DNA from: Prostheceraeus crozeri
Lineage: Eukaryota; Platyhelminthes; Polycladida; Euryleptidae
Length of the DNA: 64,000 nt
Direction: 5' to 3'
NCBI GenBank assembly: GCA_907163375.1
Contig: CAJQUW010015580.1
Span: 124,001 to 188,000 of the forward strand
Shown: positions 50,869 to 61,385 of the stretch, piece by piece
How positions within the stretch are numbered: the stretch's first letter is position 1
Layout of the letters: the number at the start of each line of letters is the position of its first letter
Made by a program: the position numbers and the translations under genes
Notes under the pieces: generated by a model
Databases searched by the model: none
What the model saw: the letters and a program-made list of their open reading frames with translations, nothing else
What the model was told of the DNA's origin: nothing

Positions 50869-50968
50869 TTCAAGGGAAAATATACTTCTGCGGATACTAT
50901 AATGTATTAAAATACAAATTTGTATTTTAATACATTATAGTATCCGCAGAAGTATATTTTCCCTTGAA
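50869..50968. repeat. perfect 100-bp palindrome
   Basis: Two 50-bp arms meet with no spacer at 50918/50919 (centre CAAATTTG). I see no mismatch from TTCAAGGGAAAATATACTTC inward. The direct word ATGTAATACT flanks it at about 50820 and 50970. It lies immediately upstream of the Penelope-like endonuclease fragment. It may be a fold-back insertion or a replication/assembly snap-back. Confidence 0.9.
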
Positions 50969-50986
50969 CTATGTAATACTCGTCAC

Positions 50987-51274
50987 ATGCAGGGCAAAAG
51001 TCACAAAGTCACGTGCCCTGCATGTCAAAATCGCCCGTTTGCTGACCGTTATGCTGAACATCGTAGAAGCGTTTCAAATGGAGATAATAAGAGTGCCATC
51101 TCAGATCATATTGTCCAATTTCATAGCAATTTGACCCTTAGGTTAGAAGATTTTATTATTGAGTTTATTGATCGCTTCAGCGATCCTGTTCTTACCAGGA
51201 TCGCTGAAGCGAACTATATTAAATCGTATGGTCCGACACTCAATCGGAAGCATGAACTGACGAGCTGTCACTAG
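50987..51274 (+). pseudogene. Penelope-like GIY-YIG endonuclease, C-terminal part
   Basis: A 95-codon frame reading CPACQNRPFADRYAEHRRSV, SAISDHIVQFH, FIIEFIDRFSDPVLTRIAEA and YGPTLNRKHEL to its stop. The order R.F..R..EHRR, SAISDH..., LTRI.EA..I....P.LNR.HEL is that of the GIY-YIG endonuclease at the C-terminus of Penelope-like elements. The GIY-YIG half upstream is lost or displaced by the palindrome at 50869-50968. A hammerhead-like motif lies 40 bp downstream, as expected at a Penelope 3' end. Confidence 0.75.
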
Positions 51275-51313
51275 CTGTATATAAACCAATTGTATTAATG
51301 GCTGGACTTTGTT

Positions 51314-51350
51314 GCCCATGATTAAGTCCGTGGCGGACGAAACGTTGGGC
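51314..51350 (+). ncRNA. hammerhead-like motif at Penelope 3' end
   Basis: An outer GCCC/GGGC pair encloses ATGATTAA, then a GTCCG-TGG-CGGAC stem, then GAAAC. Stem II and the GAAAC half match a minimal hammerhead ribozyme. The other half departs from CUGANGA, so activity is doubtful. Minimal hammerheads are established in Penelope-like terminal repeats. Confidence 0.45.
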
Positions 51351-51462
51351 TTTTAAAGTTCATATTTTAATTTTAATTTCAATAAATTGTCTAAAAAAAG
51401 CAGGGAGAGCCTATTTTGATTCCAATCATGAAAGTGAAAAATCACCTCCCGTATGACGCCGT

Positions 51463-51782
51463 TAAACTAGTATTTCATTTTTGTCTCTGATGTGACTTTT
51501 GGTGCGTAGGTGTGATCGAGGCTAGGAAGGCTTGTCTTCTCTACTAAATCACCGAGTGAAAAGACAATTATTCTTTTTTCACTATCACGGTTCATTTCTT
51601 CAACTATTACAAGCTTTGCATGCAGCAGTGTCTCTGTACTTTTGCCTGACGGAGAAAGTTGACATCAAAAGTGACAGCTATGCACGAGGATAAATAACTT
51701 GTTTGTATTATATTTCGGGTCTAATTATAGGCCGGAGTCCTATGATTTGATAGGAATCCGGGACTCCAACTCCGCATCCCTG
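51463..51782 (+). mobile_element. right half of the GGAGTCC hAT element, second copy
   Basis: Closely matches 44638-45002, including TTTCATTTTTGTCTCTGATG, the AAGCTTTGCATGCAGCAGTG word and the terminal ACTCCGCATCCCTG. The left half is absent, so the copy is truncated. Confidence 0.8.
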
Positions 51783-52894
51783 GCATAAACAAGATGGCAT
51801 CAAATCACTTCAATTTCATGTCTGTCGTTTCGTTTCAAATTGTCCATATTTAGAGACAAAATTTGACTTCGAAGCATCGCAGTGTTCAAATTTGAATCTC
51901 CAACGACTTCTTGTCCAGTACTTCTTCTGTCTTCTCATCACACTTAATATCCTTGAATTTCGCTATAAATAGAACCCTGGGCTGATGATGCAAGTTGCAT
52001 TTCGCCTCTATTTGACGTGTGCTTGTTACCTGAATTGTCAGACATGCGATCTTTGAATCATCAAATCTTTGGTTTAAATCACATCGTTTTATATTCCTAA
52101 CAGCATTTCTAAATAAAGTCTGCTCATTATCACTCATTTATATCTTCAGGCCGTCACGAATTGTCGTTGAGAGCAGGATTACGTCAGAGGCATTGTCAGT
52201 CCATAATGTAGCACGGTTGACAGATCATATTTCGGACATTGTGACGTTGTTTACGTAAAAGATAATCATTTATATTTCTGCCTGCTGATCGGAGATAAGA
52301 GGGTGTTAGAGTGTTGCCAACTACATGTCACTGGGATCTGACGTGCGACACTATCGTTCTGTTTGCTGAAACGAGCCACTGTTGTGGTATAGACGATGTT
52401 TCAGTAAATGACAAAACAAATACGAAATGAAACCTTCACGTTTAGTCTCTATCTGATACACGGTTTACCTCTGTGAATGGCATCAGTCCGGATTTTCAAT
52501 GCAAACACGAAGAGGCTTCCATTTCAGATGTCTGTATGGTGGACAACATTTGTTGGTCGATTTTATATTTTCTGAATCTACATCCGCAAAATCTGCTCCT
52601 GGAAAACATCGTGTTTGAAAATGACTCATTCGAAAATGCAGATTGCGCCAATATTTCACTTTCTATACAAATAGCTTTATAAGATAGTCACAAGCATCTC
52701 AGGCATATTTTTACAATACATTACATCCGTGACACCTGGTTTTTTCATCATGCAATGCAGTTGGCATGTAGGTGCTCATGTAAGCAAGAAGGACAATCAG
52801 TTCATTGAAAAAATGTATTTCAGTGGCGAAGCTGTTCGTCTCCCTATATTGTTCATTTAAGCCACAAATAGCAAGAATAAAGTTCCTAGCATCA
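51783..52894. other. no gene recognised
   Basis: A minus-strand frame of 83 codons (51886-52137) has no recognisable motif or splice context. Confidence 0.35.
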
Positions 52895-53067
52895 TTGTCA
52901 ACAAAAAATTGTCGCAGCACATTGAATATCTAAAGAGAATGACAACTATTAAGTCAATACAAGACACCAACACACTTGATTACCCGACCGCACTCACCTG
53001 ACCAAGGAATCGAACCGAAGTCCGCGGTGGAGACGAGCTCCCACCTTCTTCACTAGGCCACGCTGAC
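52895..53067 (-). repeat. tRNA-derived SINE, family S
   Basis: Minus strand, 5' to 3': an A-box-like GCGTGGCCTAGTGAAGAAGG at about 53063, a B box GGTTCGATTCC (53016-53006), then a body ending in TTGTATTGACTTAATAGTTG and a tail ATTCAATGTGCTGCGACAA-like. Head-to-tail order with internal Pol III boxes defines a SINE. Related copies lie at 59797-60034, and a tail fragment at 53214. Confidence 0.7.
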
Positions 53068-53213
53068 GTTTCAAAAGGAATGCGAGTGAAGCAGAAGTCA
53101 TCTCCAAGTGCTATCGACAGCTTATTGTCTGACCTATTTGACAGAGCGCTACCGGCATTCATATTGTAGCGAGACAGCATATTAGCATGTCATGCGACTA
53201 CGTCACACACTAG

Positions 53214-53253
53214 ATTGACAACAAAGGTCTGTCGCAGTACATTCCTAGCTTCA
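53214..53253 (-). repeat. SINE family S tail fragment
   Basis: Matches the start of the copy at 59797 (ATTGACAACAAAGGTYTGTC, then the word GCAGTACATT). Confidence 0.55.
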
Positions 53254-53424
53254 TGTATACGCAATGGTGTACAACATTCCTTCGAAAATTCTGTAGTAAT
53301 TGGATTGATTCTCACAAATGCTTTATTAATGTGGGAGGGTCAATGGTGGACCCAAGCCTTGATCGCTTGGTTACGCTGTTGGCTACATCACTTATGAAGA
53401 GGTCGTCCTTTCATTTCATAGTTC

Positions 53425-53872
53425 GGCAGTCAGAGCGAGTTTCTGCAGGCAACGAGGCCGAAAAAGAGACTTTCAGTGAATGATGTGCACCCACACTGTA
53501 AACTGTAGGGCACTAACTTAGGCACGAAGCCGAAATTTCGTGCCAGTCAGCGCCTAGTTAGCGCCTTTCTACTGCCTCGAGGCACCAGTAGGCGCCACTA
53601 GGCACTATAGGCACCGAACCAATTATTTGTTAATCCAATGAAATCGAAGAAAAAATCAATGGGCACGAACTCGGCCCCATGACCTTCGTGCCCTGTGTTG
53701 GTTTGAATTGATGCCTATATTTCGTGCCTAATTCAAGCGAAATTTCGTGCCCTAGAGCTAACAGTGCATGTCTGCTATGAATCTGTGCGTCTGCCGAGCT
53801 CTACCTGGCACTCTTCTTGTCAGACACGATCAAGAATAAACACATGCTAATCCAATGGGAAAAGGATTGAAG
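53425..53872 (+). repeat. dispersed repeat R, copy split by a MITE
   Basis: The halves 53425-53493 and 53767-53872 correspond to the continuous copy at 50251-50440. Confidence 0.75.
53494..53766. mobile_element. 273-bp CACTG-ended MITE nested in repeat R
   Basis: The left end CACTGTAAACTGTAGGGCAC is mirrored, with three differences, by GTGCCCTAGAGCTAACAGTG at the right. CA flanks both sides, a 2-bp target duplication. The interior is full of inverted GGCAC/GTGCC and AATTTCGTGCC words. The empty site is represented by 50251-50440. It shares its start with the elements at 30466 and 49263. Confidence 0.8.
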
Positions 53873-53880
53873 CTTTATGG

Positions 53881-54839
53881 GTCAGTTAAATGGTCCTACT
53901 ATTTTCTACTTACCCTCAGATGCCTAAACCCACACCGTATAAACGCATTCATCACCTTCCACATATTTGCTACAAGGACAATTTGTCTTACAATTCCTCG
54001 CTCCTCAGTTGATTTGTCAATTAACAAAAATTAAATGCATTGTAAAATGTTTGCAACTAAAATTGCCAAAGAAAATGTTAATGTTCTATTTTTCTAAAGA
54101 GTTTCCAATTCTCACAATCATTCGATAAATAACTATTTCATCCTTGATAAAATGAGTTAGACTTAGCCTGTCATATCAATTTTAAGAAGAGGTATTTTGG
54201 CACCCATGAGTTCATCGGACTCGTTTTCTCTTCTATACTTCAATACGTGCCCATCCAGAATGTGGACTGCATTTGTTACTTCGGAGTTTTGTTTGTGCTA
54301 TTTAAATACGGACCATATCCATATGCGGAAGCGCATCTTTCTGGCAATATTTTTCCTACATTACACGATATAACTGATTATTTTCCTGTCATATCTGGAC
54401 GCATCATTTACAGAGAATATGTAATTCAGAAAATTTGTCTGATAAATTTCGAAGCCTTATTATACGAACCATTTTGTCTAACAGTGTAGAATACAACTCA
54501 AGCATGTGTACTTGTAGCAGATGTCCTTTCTAAGGTTACTGTTCCATGTGATGTTGTGATGTTCTACAGGTGTATGTTAAATGCCTTAAAATGAGATTAC
54601 AAGGAGAGAAGATAGCTTGAAGGAGCCCAAAATAGGAACAAGGCATACTATTTATACCGGTAATTGCCATTGCTGAACAGTATTTTGGACAACCTTCCTT
54701 AATATGACCTCATTTGATATCTATGATATTACACATGATCATGACATGATTTTATGCACTCTTACCGAAACAGAATTGAATTCATATCGAAATCAATGGG
54801 TTCATTAAAAGTTATATACAAAATGTTTACAAGAAGTTT
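53881..54839. other. no gene recognised
   Basis: An 80-codon plus-strand frame (54247-54489) shows no motif. Confidence 0.35.
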
Positions 54840-54960
54840 CAAATTCAGATGCACTACTGCGCTTTATTAAGTTGATGAATGTGCAGATTCCAAAAGATTT
54901 TTAGTGTACTCGTATTGCCAAATTCTTCCAAATAGTTAGCTACTCGTGAAAATCTACTAA
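54840..54960 (+). pseudogene. LINE 3' fragment, copy D
   Basis: Reads FIKLMNVQIPKDF then RIAKFFQ, matching KLMNAQIPKDLK..IAKFLQ in copy A at 34230-34310. Very short, with a stop inside. Confidence 0.55.
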
Positions 54961-55759
54961 AGAGAGCACAAGCAATAGGGCATTGGACGAAGAGTTAAGG
55001 TTTTGATTATTCTCCTTCCTGTTCATTTTTTCATCTTTCTTTCTATTTTCCTCAATTTTTGCGTGTATTTGAAGCGTGTACGGGGTATATAAGAAGCTAT
55101 TTGTTCTTATTTCGGAACCAGATATGAATTTTCGAGTAAGAAGCTCACTATAGATCTTTGTAGCAAATAATAAAACAAAAAACTACTTTTCATAATTAAC
55201 ATATTGAATTCATGGCCACGTCCTTGCTGTAGGAAGGCCACATGCATCGGTGAGACAACACGACGTCTGGTAGGAGATTTCAAGAGCTGGTTCCATCTTT
55301 GAGAGTAATGCATACAACAGACGAAGCATCATGAACGATGTCACTATACTCTATAGGACTTCATTTGTGCGTATTGCGGAGGCCGTCTTCATAAAGATGA
55401 GGTCGCCAATTTTTAATAGGCAACTGTCCGAGTGTGGCTCTTCATTTTTTCTTTGTTTTCTAATTCCCTTTTCTTCTCTTCCTCTTTCACCTGCATAAAG
55501 TGTTGGATTTGAGGGGAGGGAAGTGGGGAAGTTCCCCTTCACTGCCTCGTCTCATCCCTGGCACTGAAGATACACCTTCTTTCCCTGAGGGGGAAGAATA
55601 TTTCCGATAGATCGACTTTACATTGCCTCATCCAGATTGATTCAGCATCAATTTATTATTTTTGTGAATATGAGCAACATTGACAGATGTAAGCCTCACG
55701 ACTCTTCGTAAACTTAAGTCTAATCATCAATAATTAACTTCTTTGTTCAGAAAGATGAC

Positions 55760-56700
55760 AAATGATTTCGAGATTCACCTGTTCTTTTCATCAAGCTGGA
55801 TATCTTCCGTTTCAAGACTTCATTAATGAAGGGGATTTTCATGAAGATTTTCTTTTCTTAATCCTTCTTCGATTTAGCCTTGTCTCTAGATCTTAGCTTT
55901 CTGTATGTCTTTTTGATAAATGGCAATGGATATCCATTTCTCACGAATTTGTTAAAAATCAAATCGATGGAATAATGACGGTTTGCTTCGGTTGTGGACC
56001 GTCTCTCTGCTCGAATTAGTTCCCCGATCAATATTCCACGTTTTTGAGAAATAGGTCCTCCCGCATTCCAAGGGAAAATGCAGCCACTGTTTATCTCCTT
56101 CGTGTAAAGTCTCGAGGAGAACGTATTGTCAAAATTTCGCTGTATTTCACAGTCGAGAAAGGGAAGATAGCCGCTGGTTCTCGGTTGGTCTATGGTAAAT
56201 TGTATGGCTTTGGAGACGGAGTTGCACGTGCTCAACAGTTCCGTAGAGGAGATCTCTGCTGGCCAGACAGTCCAAACGTCATCAATATACCGTTTCCATA
56301 TAGTGTCAGGGGGTAATTGACTGAAAATACTTCTTTCCACAAAATCCATGTAAATTATAGCCAACTGAGGGGCTATGGAATTTCCCATCGAGAGGCCATC
56401 ATTTTTATTAGTACCATTCATAAGAACGAAATCATTTTCCAAAGCCACTGAAACTAGCGTCATGACATGATTGATGTCCATAGTACTCAAAATCTCATTT
56501 CTGTGTGAATGTCGCGAAACGAATTGTCTCAATACTGTGAAGATACCAGGTTCTCCGTTTGCATCTGTCCTAGGCACACTACCGTAGAGATTGACAACAT
56601 CCAGAGATGCTTGACTGAACGTTTTCGTAGGATCTGGCTTCAAGGATGCCAACCATTGTACAAAGTGATCTGTATTCGAAATGTGGGTTTCTGACCATAA
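55760..56700 (-). pseudogene. Penelope-like reverse transcriptase fragment
   Basis: Minus-strand RNA-dependent DNA polymerase of a Penelope-like retroelement. The intact stretch 55858-56652 begins inside the palm: SLDVVNLYGSVPR carries the first catalytic Asp, GLSMGNSIAPQLAIIYMDF is the template-grip block, and WKRYIDDVWTVW contains the YIDD catalytic box. FLDCEIQ and GGPISQKRGILIGELIRA follow, ending near YPLPFIKK. A frame change leads to KIPFINEVLKRKISSLMKR (about 55850-55800), the usual lead-in to the endonuclease. No GIY-YIG domain or N-terminal half is found, so it is truncated on both sides. LINE and group II reverse transcriptases lack this PFLDCEI...GG..SQK.GI layout. Confidence 0.8.
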
Positions 56701-57007
56701 AGGACATTCAATGAATATTGAATGGGAGATCGTGCACCGAAATCTGAAAGGTTATGTGAAGAGAAGGAGCTTGGAAAGCAGATGCATCAAGGATGCTGGT
56801 AAGCAAGCTATGAGCAGACAAGAATCTTTCAACCATATGAACTTTTGCACATCCGCCTCAAGATTTTCTTAATTTTCATAGTACTTTTATTTAATCTTTG
56901 TTATCAGTAAAATTTTTTAACCTTAACATGTGCTCACGTGATAATTTTCTTTATCGATTTTCTTCGGTCGTATGATGTGAATGTTGCGCTGTACATCTTC
57001 ATTCATG

Positions 57008-57036
57008 CATGATTAAGCCTTTGGGGCGAAACGTCG
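57008..57036 (+). ncRNA. hammerhead-like motif
   Basis: CATGATTAAGCC, a TTTGG loop, GGC, then GAAACGTCG: the same core as at 51314, with a shorter stem. It lies about 310 bp beyond the upstream edge of the minus-strand Penelope fragment but on the plus strand, so it may belong to an inverted terminal repeat or another copy. Confidence 0.4.
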
Positions 57037-57686
57037 CACACGCAATAATAATCGCTTGGAAGTACCCGAAGAATCTTTTCTTTTGAACCCTTTATATTAT
57101 GGAACCGGGTACGTGGAGGAATCGGCCTCAGGGCCATATCACTAACTTTGTGAATTCATAATAGGTCTAATTGCAATAAATTACAGAATGATCATCTGAG
57201 GAATATTTATTGTAATCATCACATGCGTAGAACTACCATACATTTCTGATTCGCAAGGGCATCTACGCACCTTATTTGAAGCATTATTTAAACAATGCGG
57301 GTAGCACCAAATGCATGCATTGGAGAGTGCCTTTCAAGCATCAAATATGCCTATCTCCTCCTTATTCCATTTATGGTTCAACTGTTTTCAAAATTATTCG
57401 CGGGCGTTCTAAATGCGAGGATGAGAGTGGTACTCTAAGAATTGATGTCCTCTTCCTTTTGATCACCCTATTTCCGGCTTTACATACGACGTTGACCCAA
57501 AAACTTCCCCCCTACTGCTATCAAGCTCAAATTCAACACTGCATGTATATATATCAATGTGTTTTGAGTTGTTATCATAGTTTTTGCTTGTCATAGCTTT
57601 AGATTTTCAATAGAATAGTTCTATAATTTTGAATATCTTATGTAGAAAGTTGCATGCATGTATTTCTCAGTTACTAGACTATTTCC

Positions 57687-57717
57687 CTGATGACGGTAGG
57701 ATGTTCCTACAGAAGGG
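57687..57717 (+). ncRNA. second type of hammerhead-like motif
   Basis: A canonical CTGATGA (57687-57693) is followed by a perfect GTAGGA-TGT-TCCTAC stem, then AGAAGGG where GAAA is expected. One half matches the hammerhead core and the other is imperfect. Confidence 0.3.
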
Positions 57718-57749
57718 CATTAGGCATGAATTCACCATAAGTTAATTAT

Positions 57750-59796
57750 GAAAAGTAGTTGTTTTGTTTTATTGTTTACTGCAGATGTGAACTGTTTCTT
57801 TAGTAAACTGCAATCAGATGATTTCCCCAATTATTTCTGCAGCCCATTTTAATCTGTTCTTCAAGTGGGTTTCAGATATTTATTCTCCTAAGCGGATACT
57901 GATGTGCACGTACTTGAAAAATTTAACACTGGGAAGATGATATTTTCCAATTTGACTTTAGTGAAATTAATTATTTGTCCAGGTTCTAGTAAGTCATGGA
58001 GGCTCACAGGAGGATGACATTAATGGGTCAAATTAATGTTAATTATTAATGGATCAAAAAACGGCGTGACTTGATTTCACGATCAAGGGTTCAGTAGTAA
58101 TAACTCTGTCAATCAAGTCAATTTGGATTAATAACAAATTTACTCAGACGAAAAAACGAACAAACAGAGTTATAGGACATGATATCAATTTTATAGTCAA
58201 TTCGCGGAAATAGCATAAAATTAACTTAATTTAATGAGCATGTGAACTGCAATTATCAAATTTTCAGATAAACAGTTATCGAACAGAAAGATGAATACAG
58301 TTGGCGCTAATTGCGCAGATGCGCAGATGCAGCTCGAGAACATTATATGATCATTGATTACAGTTCCTGTGTGAAGCGCATGGCTGAACTTATTGCAAAG
58401 TGAATATGTAATAAATTGATTGTCGCTTGAAGTTGTCTATGCAAATGAACATCAAAGATAAGCAAATAGTTCAGCTGAAGTGATATAGTTTTGTAATAGA
58501 ATGAATATTGAATAGTTTCACATAGATACAAGAGGCGAATCATTATTGATTGTAATTGAAATTCGAAAACAACCACTTTCATGCGATAGACATTCACTGA
58601 CTAAACTTGGATGGAATGAATTGACATAACCATGGACTAGATGCTAGAGGTCCGTGATTCAACCCACTTACAAGACTCCGGCGGACAACAGGCTCTGTTT
58701 CCAGCCGAGAATTGAATAGTTAACCTATCCAGCTTATTTTGATCCCCTCTTGGGTGTTTGCTTTGACTAGGAGCTCCCACATTTAGTAGAAATGCATGAT
58801 TTTACACAGTAGCATCAAGTATGCATGTTCGAACAGTTTCCACGAATGATAAGCTTACAGTACATGCTGTCAAGTAGCCCTATCAAAAAATGCATGTACA
58901 GTAATATCCGTATAGAAAGCATATAAGTTAAGTGATAAGAATGTTAGTGCCAGATTTACATTCAATGTGCACAACAGCATCATTACTGAGCCTAGCCCTG
59001 AACGCTCTCAGGCTTCACTACATGTAGATTTGCTAGCACCAGGTAGTTTGCGAACGGTAGCCGATAGGCCGAATGACTTGAATTAGTTGATACGCAGTTA
59101 CTGTGCCTATTACAAGATTGATGAAAGCAACGGTAAGTGCAAGCAGTTATGTTCGATTCCCAATTCCTCTCCTATGACTCGGGGTATGGTTAATTCAGGA
59201 CTGCTGTATATACTTGCGTCCTGACCGATGCGATGCTCCATGTCATAAAACATCAAGTCATGCGCACTTCAATTAATAACCCGAAAACCCACCGATCAAA
59301 CGGCTTTGTTTCTGAAAATGTAGCGAGATGTTGACTATATTGAATTTGAACTTTGAAATTCAGCATTTTGGAGAGATAACTTCCGTCTTCAGTGCAGGTG
59401 TTCAGTAGGCCTACCAGCAACGTAAATCGGACAGTTTACTCATTGCACCGGATGTTTGCTACCAGAGATATGCGGTCGAAGATATAATTAGCTGTATTGT
59501 CCTAAATGCATAGTTTAGTGTAAATAATAGAGATAAATGATAGATAACAGTAAAAGATACTAACTGAATGGCACAAGCCACAGTACTTGCCCGCACATTA
59601 TCTACGTGCAGCAGTCAAGCCGTGTCGCTAATGCTGTTGTCAATGAGATAATATCGCAATAAACAGATAAGCGTACATGTAATCAGGACAGCAATCATGG
59701 GCGTACACAGGATATATTTTCGGGGAGGGGAATCTTGACCATTTATTTATCTCATATGCATGATAATATGTAATTACATATATTGCATATAGGCCT
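57750..59796. other. no gene recognised
   Basis: AT-rich with chance frames only. Confidence 0.4.
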
Positions 59797-60034
59797 ATTG
59801 ACAACAAAGGTTTGTCGTAGTACATTGAATATCTATGGAGAATGACAACTATTAAGTCAATACAAGACATCAAAATCCTTGATTCCCCGACCACACTCAC
59901 CTGACCCAGTAACCGTCACCGTGGCAATGAAGTTCGTCTCCACCGCGGACTTTGGTTCGATGCAATCGATGAATCAGTGATGTTGGTGTCTTGTATTGAC
60001 TTAATAGTTGTCATGCTCTTTAGATATTCATTGC
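59797..60034. repeat. inverted pair of SINE family S copies
   Basis: The left copy (minus, from 59797) and the right copy (plus, ending near 60034) meet head to head. TTGTATTGACTTAATAGTTG occurs at 59991-60010 and inverted at about 59843-59862. Only the right copy keeps GTCTCCACCGCGGAC and a TTGGTTCGATGC B-box-like word. The pair forms a hairpin with about 60-bp arms. Confidence 0.7.
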
Positions 60035-60889
60035 ATTTATTATACAATGCATATATTAATATTACATCAACTAATAGTAGCAAATTTGATACAAGTGATA
60101 TGTATTAATTTATTATATATATACATATTGAAATAATTGAAGTGAAAACACATGGAATGCACAAGCACTTTCTTTATTCTTCAGGTGCAAAGTGAAACAA
60201 ATTGTAAGATCATCATAATTTCAAATATACATTCATCATAGATATGGAAGTTGTGTGGTCATTTACATAGTGGGACATGCACATATATAGTAAATAGAAA
60301 AATAACTTTGTCATAGTTTTCTATGCTAAAATACATCAACGATATCTAATTGATGTATTAGATTGAAACATAAATTTAAGTATGGAAGAACAGATATGCG
60401 AACTAATATAAAAGGCATCTCATATTGAAAGTGAATGAATTAATAGGAAGCGCAAAAAAAGTGATTCATGAATTTTATTTTGGATGAAAGCGATCGATAA
60501 AATATTTTTCTTTACATTTACGTTCAATTTTATTTTTACGTTCAAAAAAGCTTGTAAAAGCGAAAAATTGACATGTTGCCCCTACCACACCTTTCTAGAT
60601 GTTCACTTAATTTCATTTGTCTATAATTGGCATTCAAAATTTATTGTTTGTGAACCCTTACTCTGGTTCTTAAGACTGTCCCAGTTTCTACAATATAATA
60701 ATTTTGACAACCGGGGCAGGTGATGACATATCTTATGAATGTCATTATGACATATTAATAATAATGACATATTAATTATAATGATTATAATTATGGTGTA
60801 TGTCGTCAAAATCATACACCATTCTCGATTTAAACTCGCGCTTCGCGCTCGTGCAATCGCTCGTAGTGCAACCTATAAATTTGCATCAT
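60035..60889. other. no gene recognised; AT-rich tract
   Basis: Contains an AT-rich stretch of ATTAATAATAATGACAT units (60720-60790) and a TCGCGCTTCGCGCTCG word at about 60836. Confidence 0.4.
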
Positions 60890-61385
60890 AAAGGGTAAAA
60901 GAAAAAATCAGAAGAAGAGAAAGAGAAATCCTAAAACACTTTTTCCCAGCGGCACTGACATCACACTTGGTTCGGATCTGGCTGCCGAGGCGTCTTGTCC
61001 ACAGAGCATCCTTGGTGAACCTCTTCCGCCAGTTTTCCTCACGATCGATTACCTGCAAACTGTCAAAATCAACTCGGTGGTGGAGCTCGAGCAAGTTTGT
61101 GTTTATCAACTTCTTTCTTGACAACGTCGACGTTACGAACCGCACGTTTGTGTTCTTTTGTCCTCTCTTCAGCAGGGTTTTGTGTTTCACCTACCGCCAA
61201 TCACAATCCGAACACTCGAAAGAGTGAACCACACCAAGTTGTTGAGCAGGCTCAGGTCTCTTTTTTACTAAAAGCGAGCGGAGTGTCTGAACAGGCTTCG
61301 ATGCAGTGCAAATTCCCATAAAAATCATAGAAAAAATTATGGCCTTGCAGCATGTATTAAAATCGGTAGCCCTTCTAGCTGCCAT
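60890..61385 (-). pseudogene. Penelope-like GIY-YIG endonuclease fragment
   Basis: On the minus strand: KPVQTLRSLLVKKRP, GVVHSFECSDCDWR, then after a frame change HHRVDFDSLQVIDREENWRK and RFTKDALWTRR. The order (LR..L....., GVVY...C.DC, H.VD...L.ILDRE..W..R..KEA...R) is the linker plus C-terminal half of a GIY-YIG domain attached to a reverse transcriptase of Penelope type. The form differs from the fragments at 13096 and 50987 (DRE-W-KR versus LTRI.EA), so it is a distinct lineage. It is broken, with no polymerase nearby. Confidence 0.65.

Noticed and set aside
54247-54489. 80-codon plus-strand frame
   Set aside because: Hydrophobic but without domain or context; length is within chance for AT-rich DNA.
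60720-60790. Possible replication or matrix-attachment site in the AT-rich tract
   Set aside because: AT richness alone is not evidence; no defining motif in animals.
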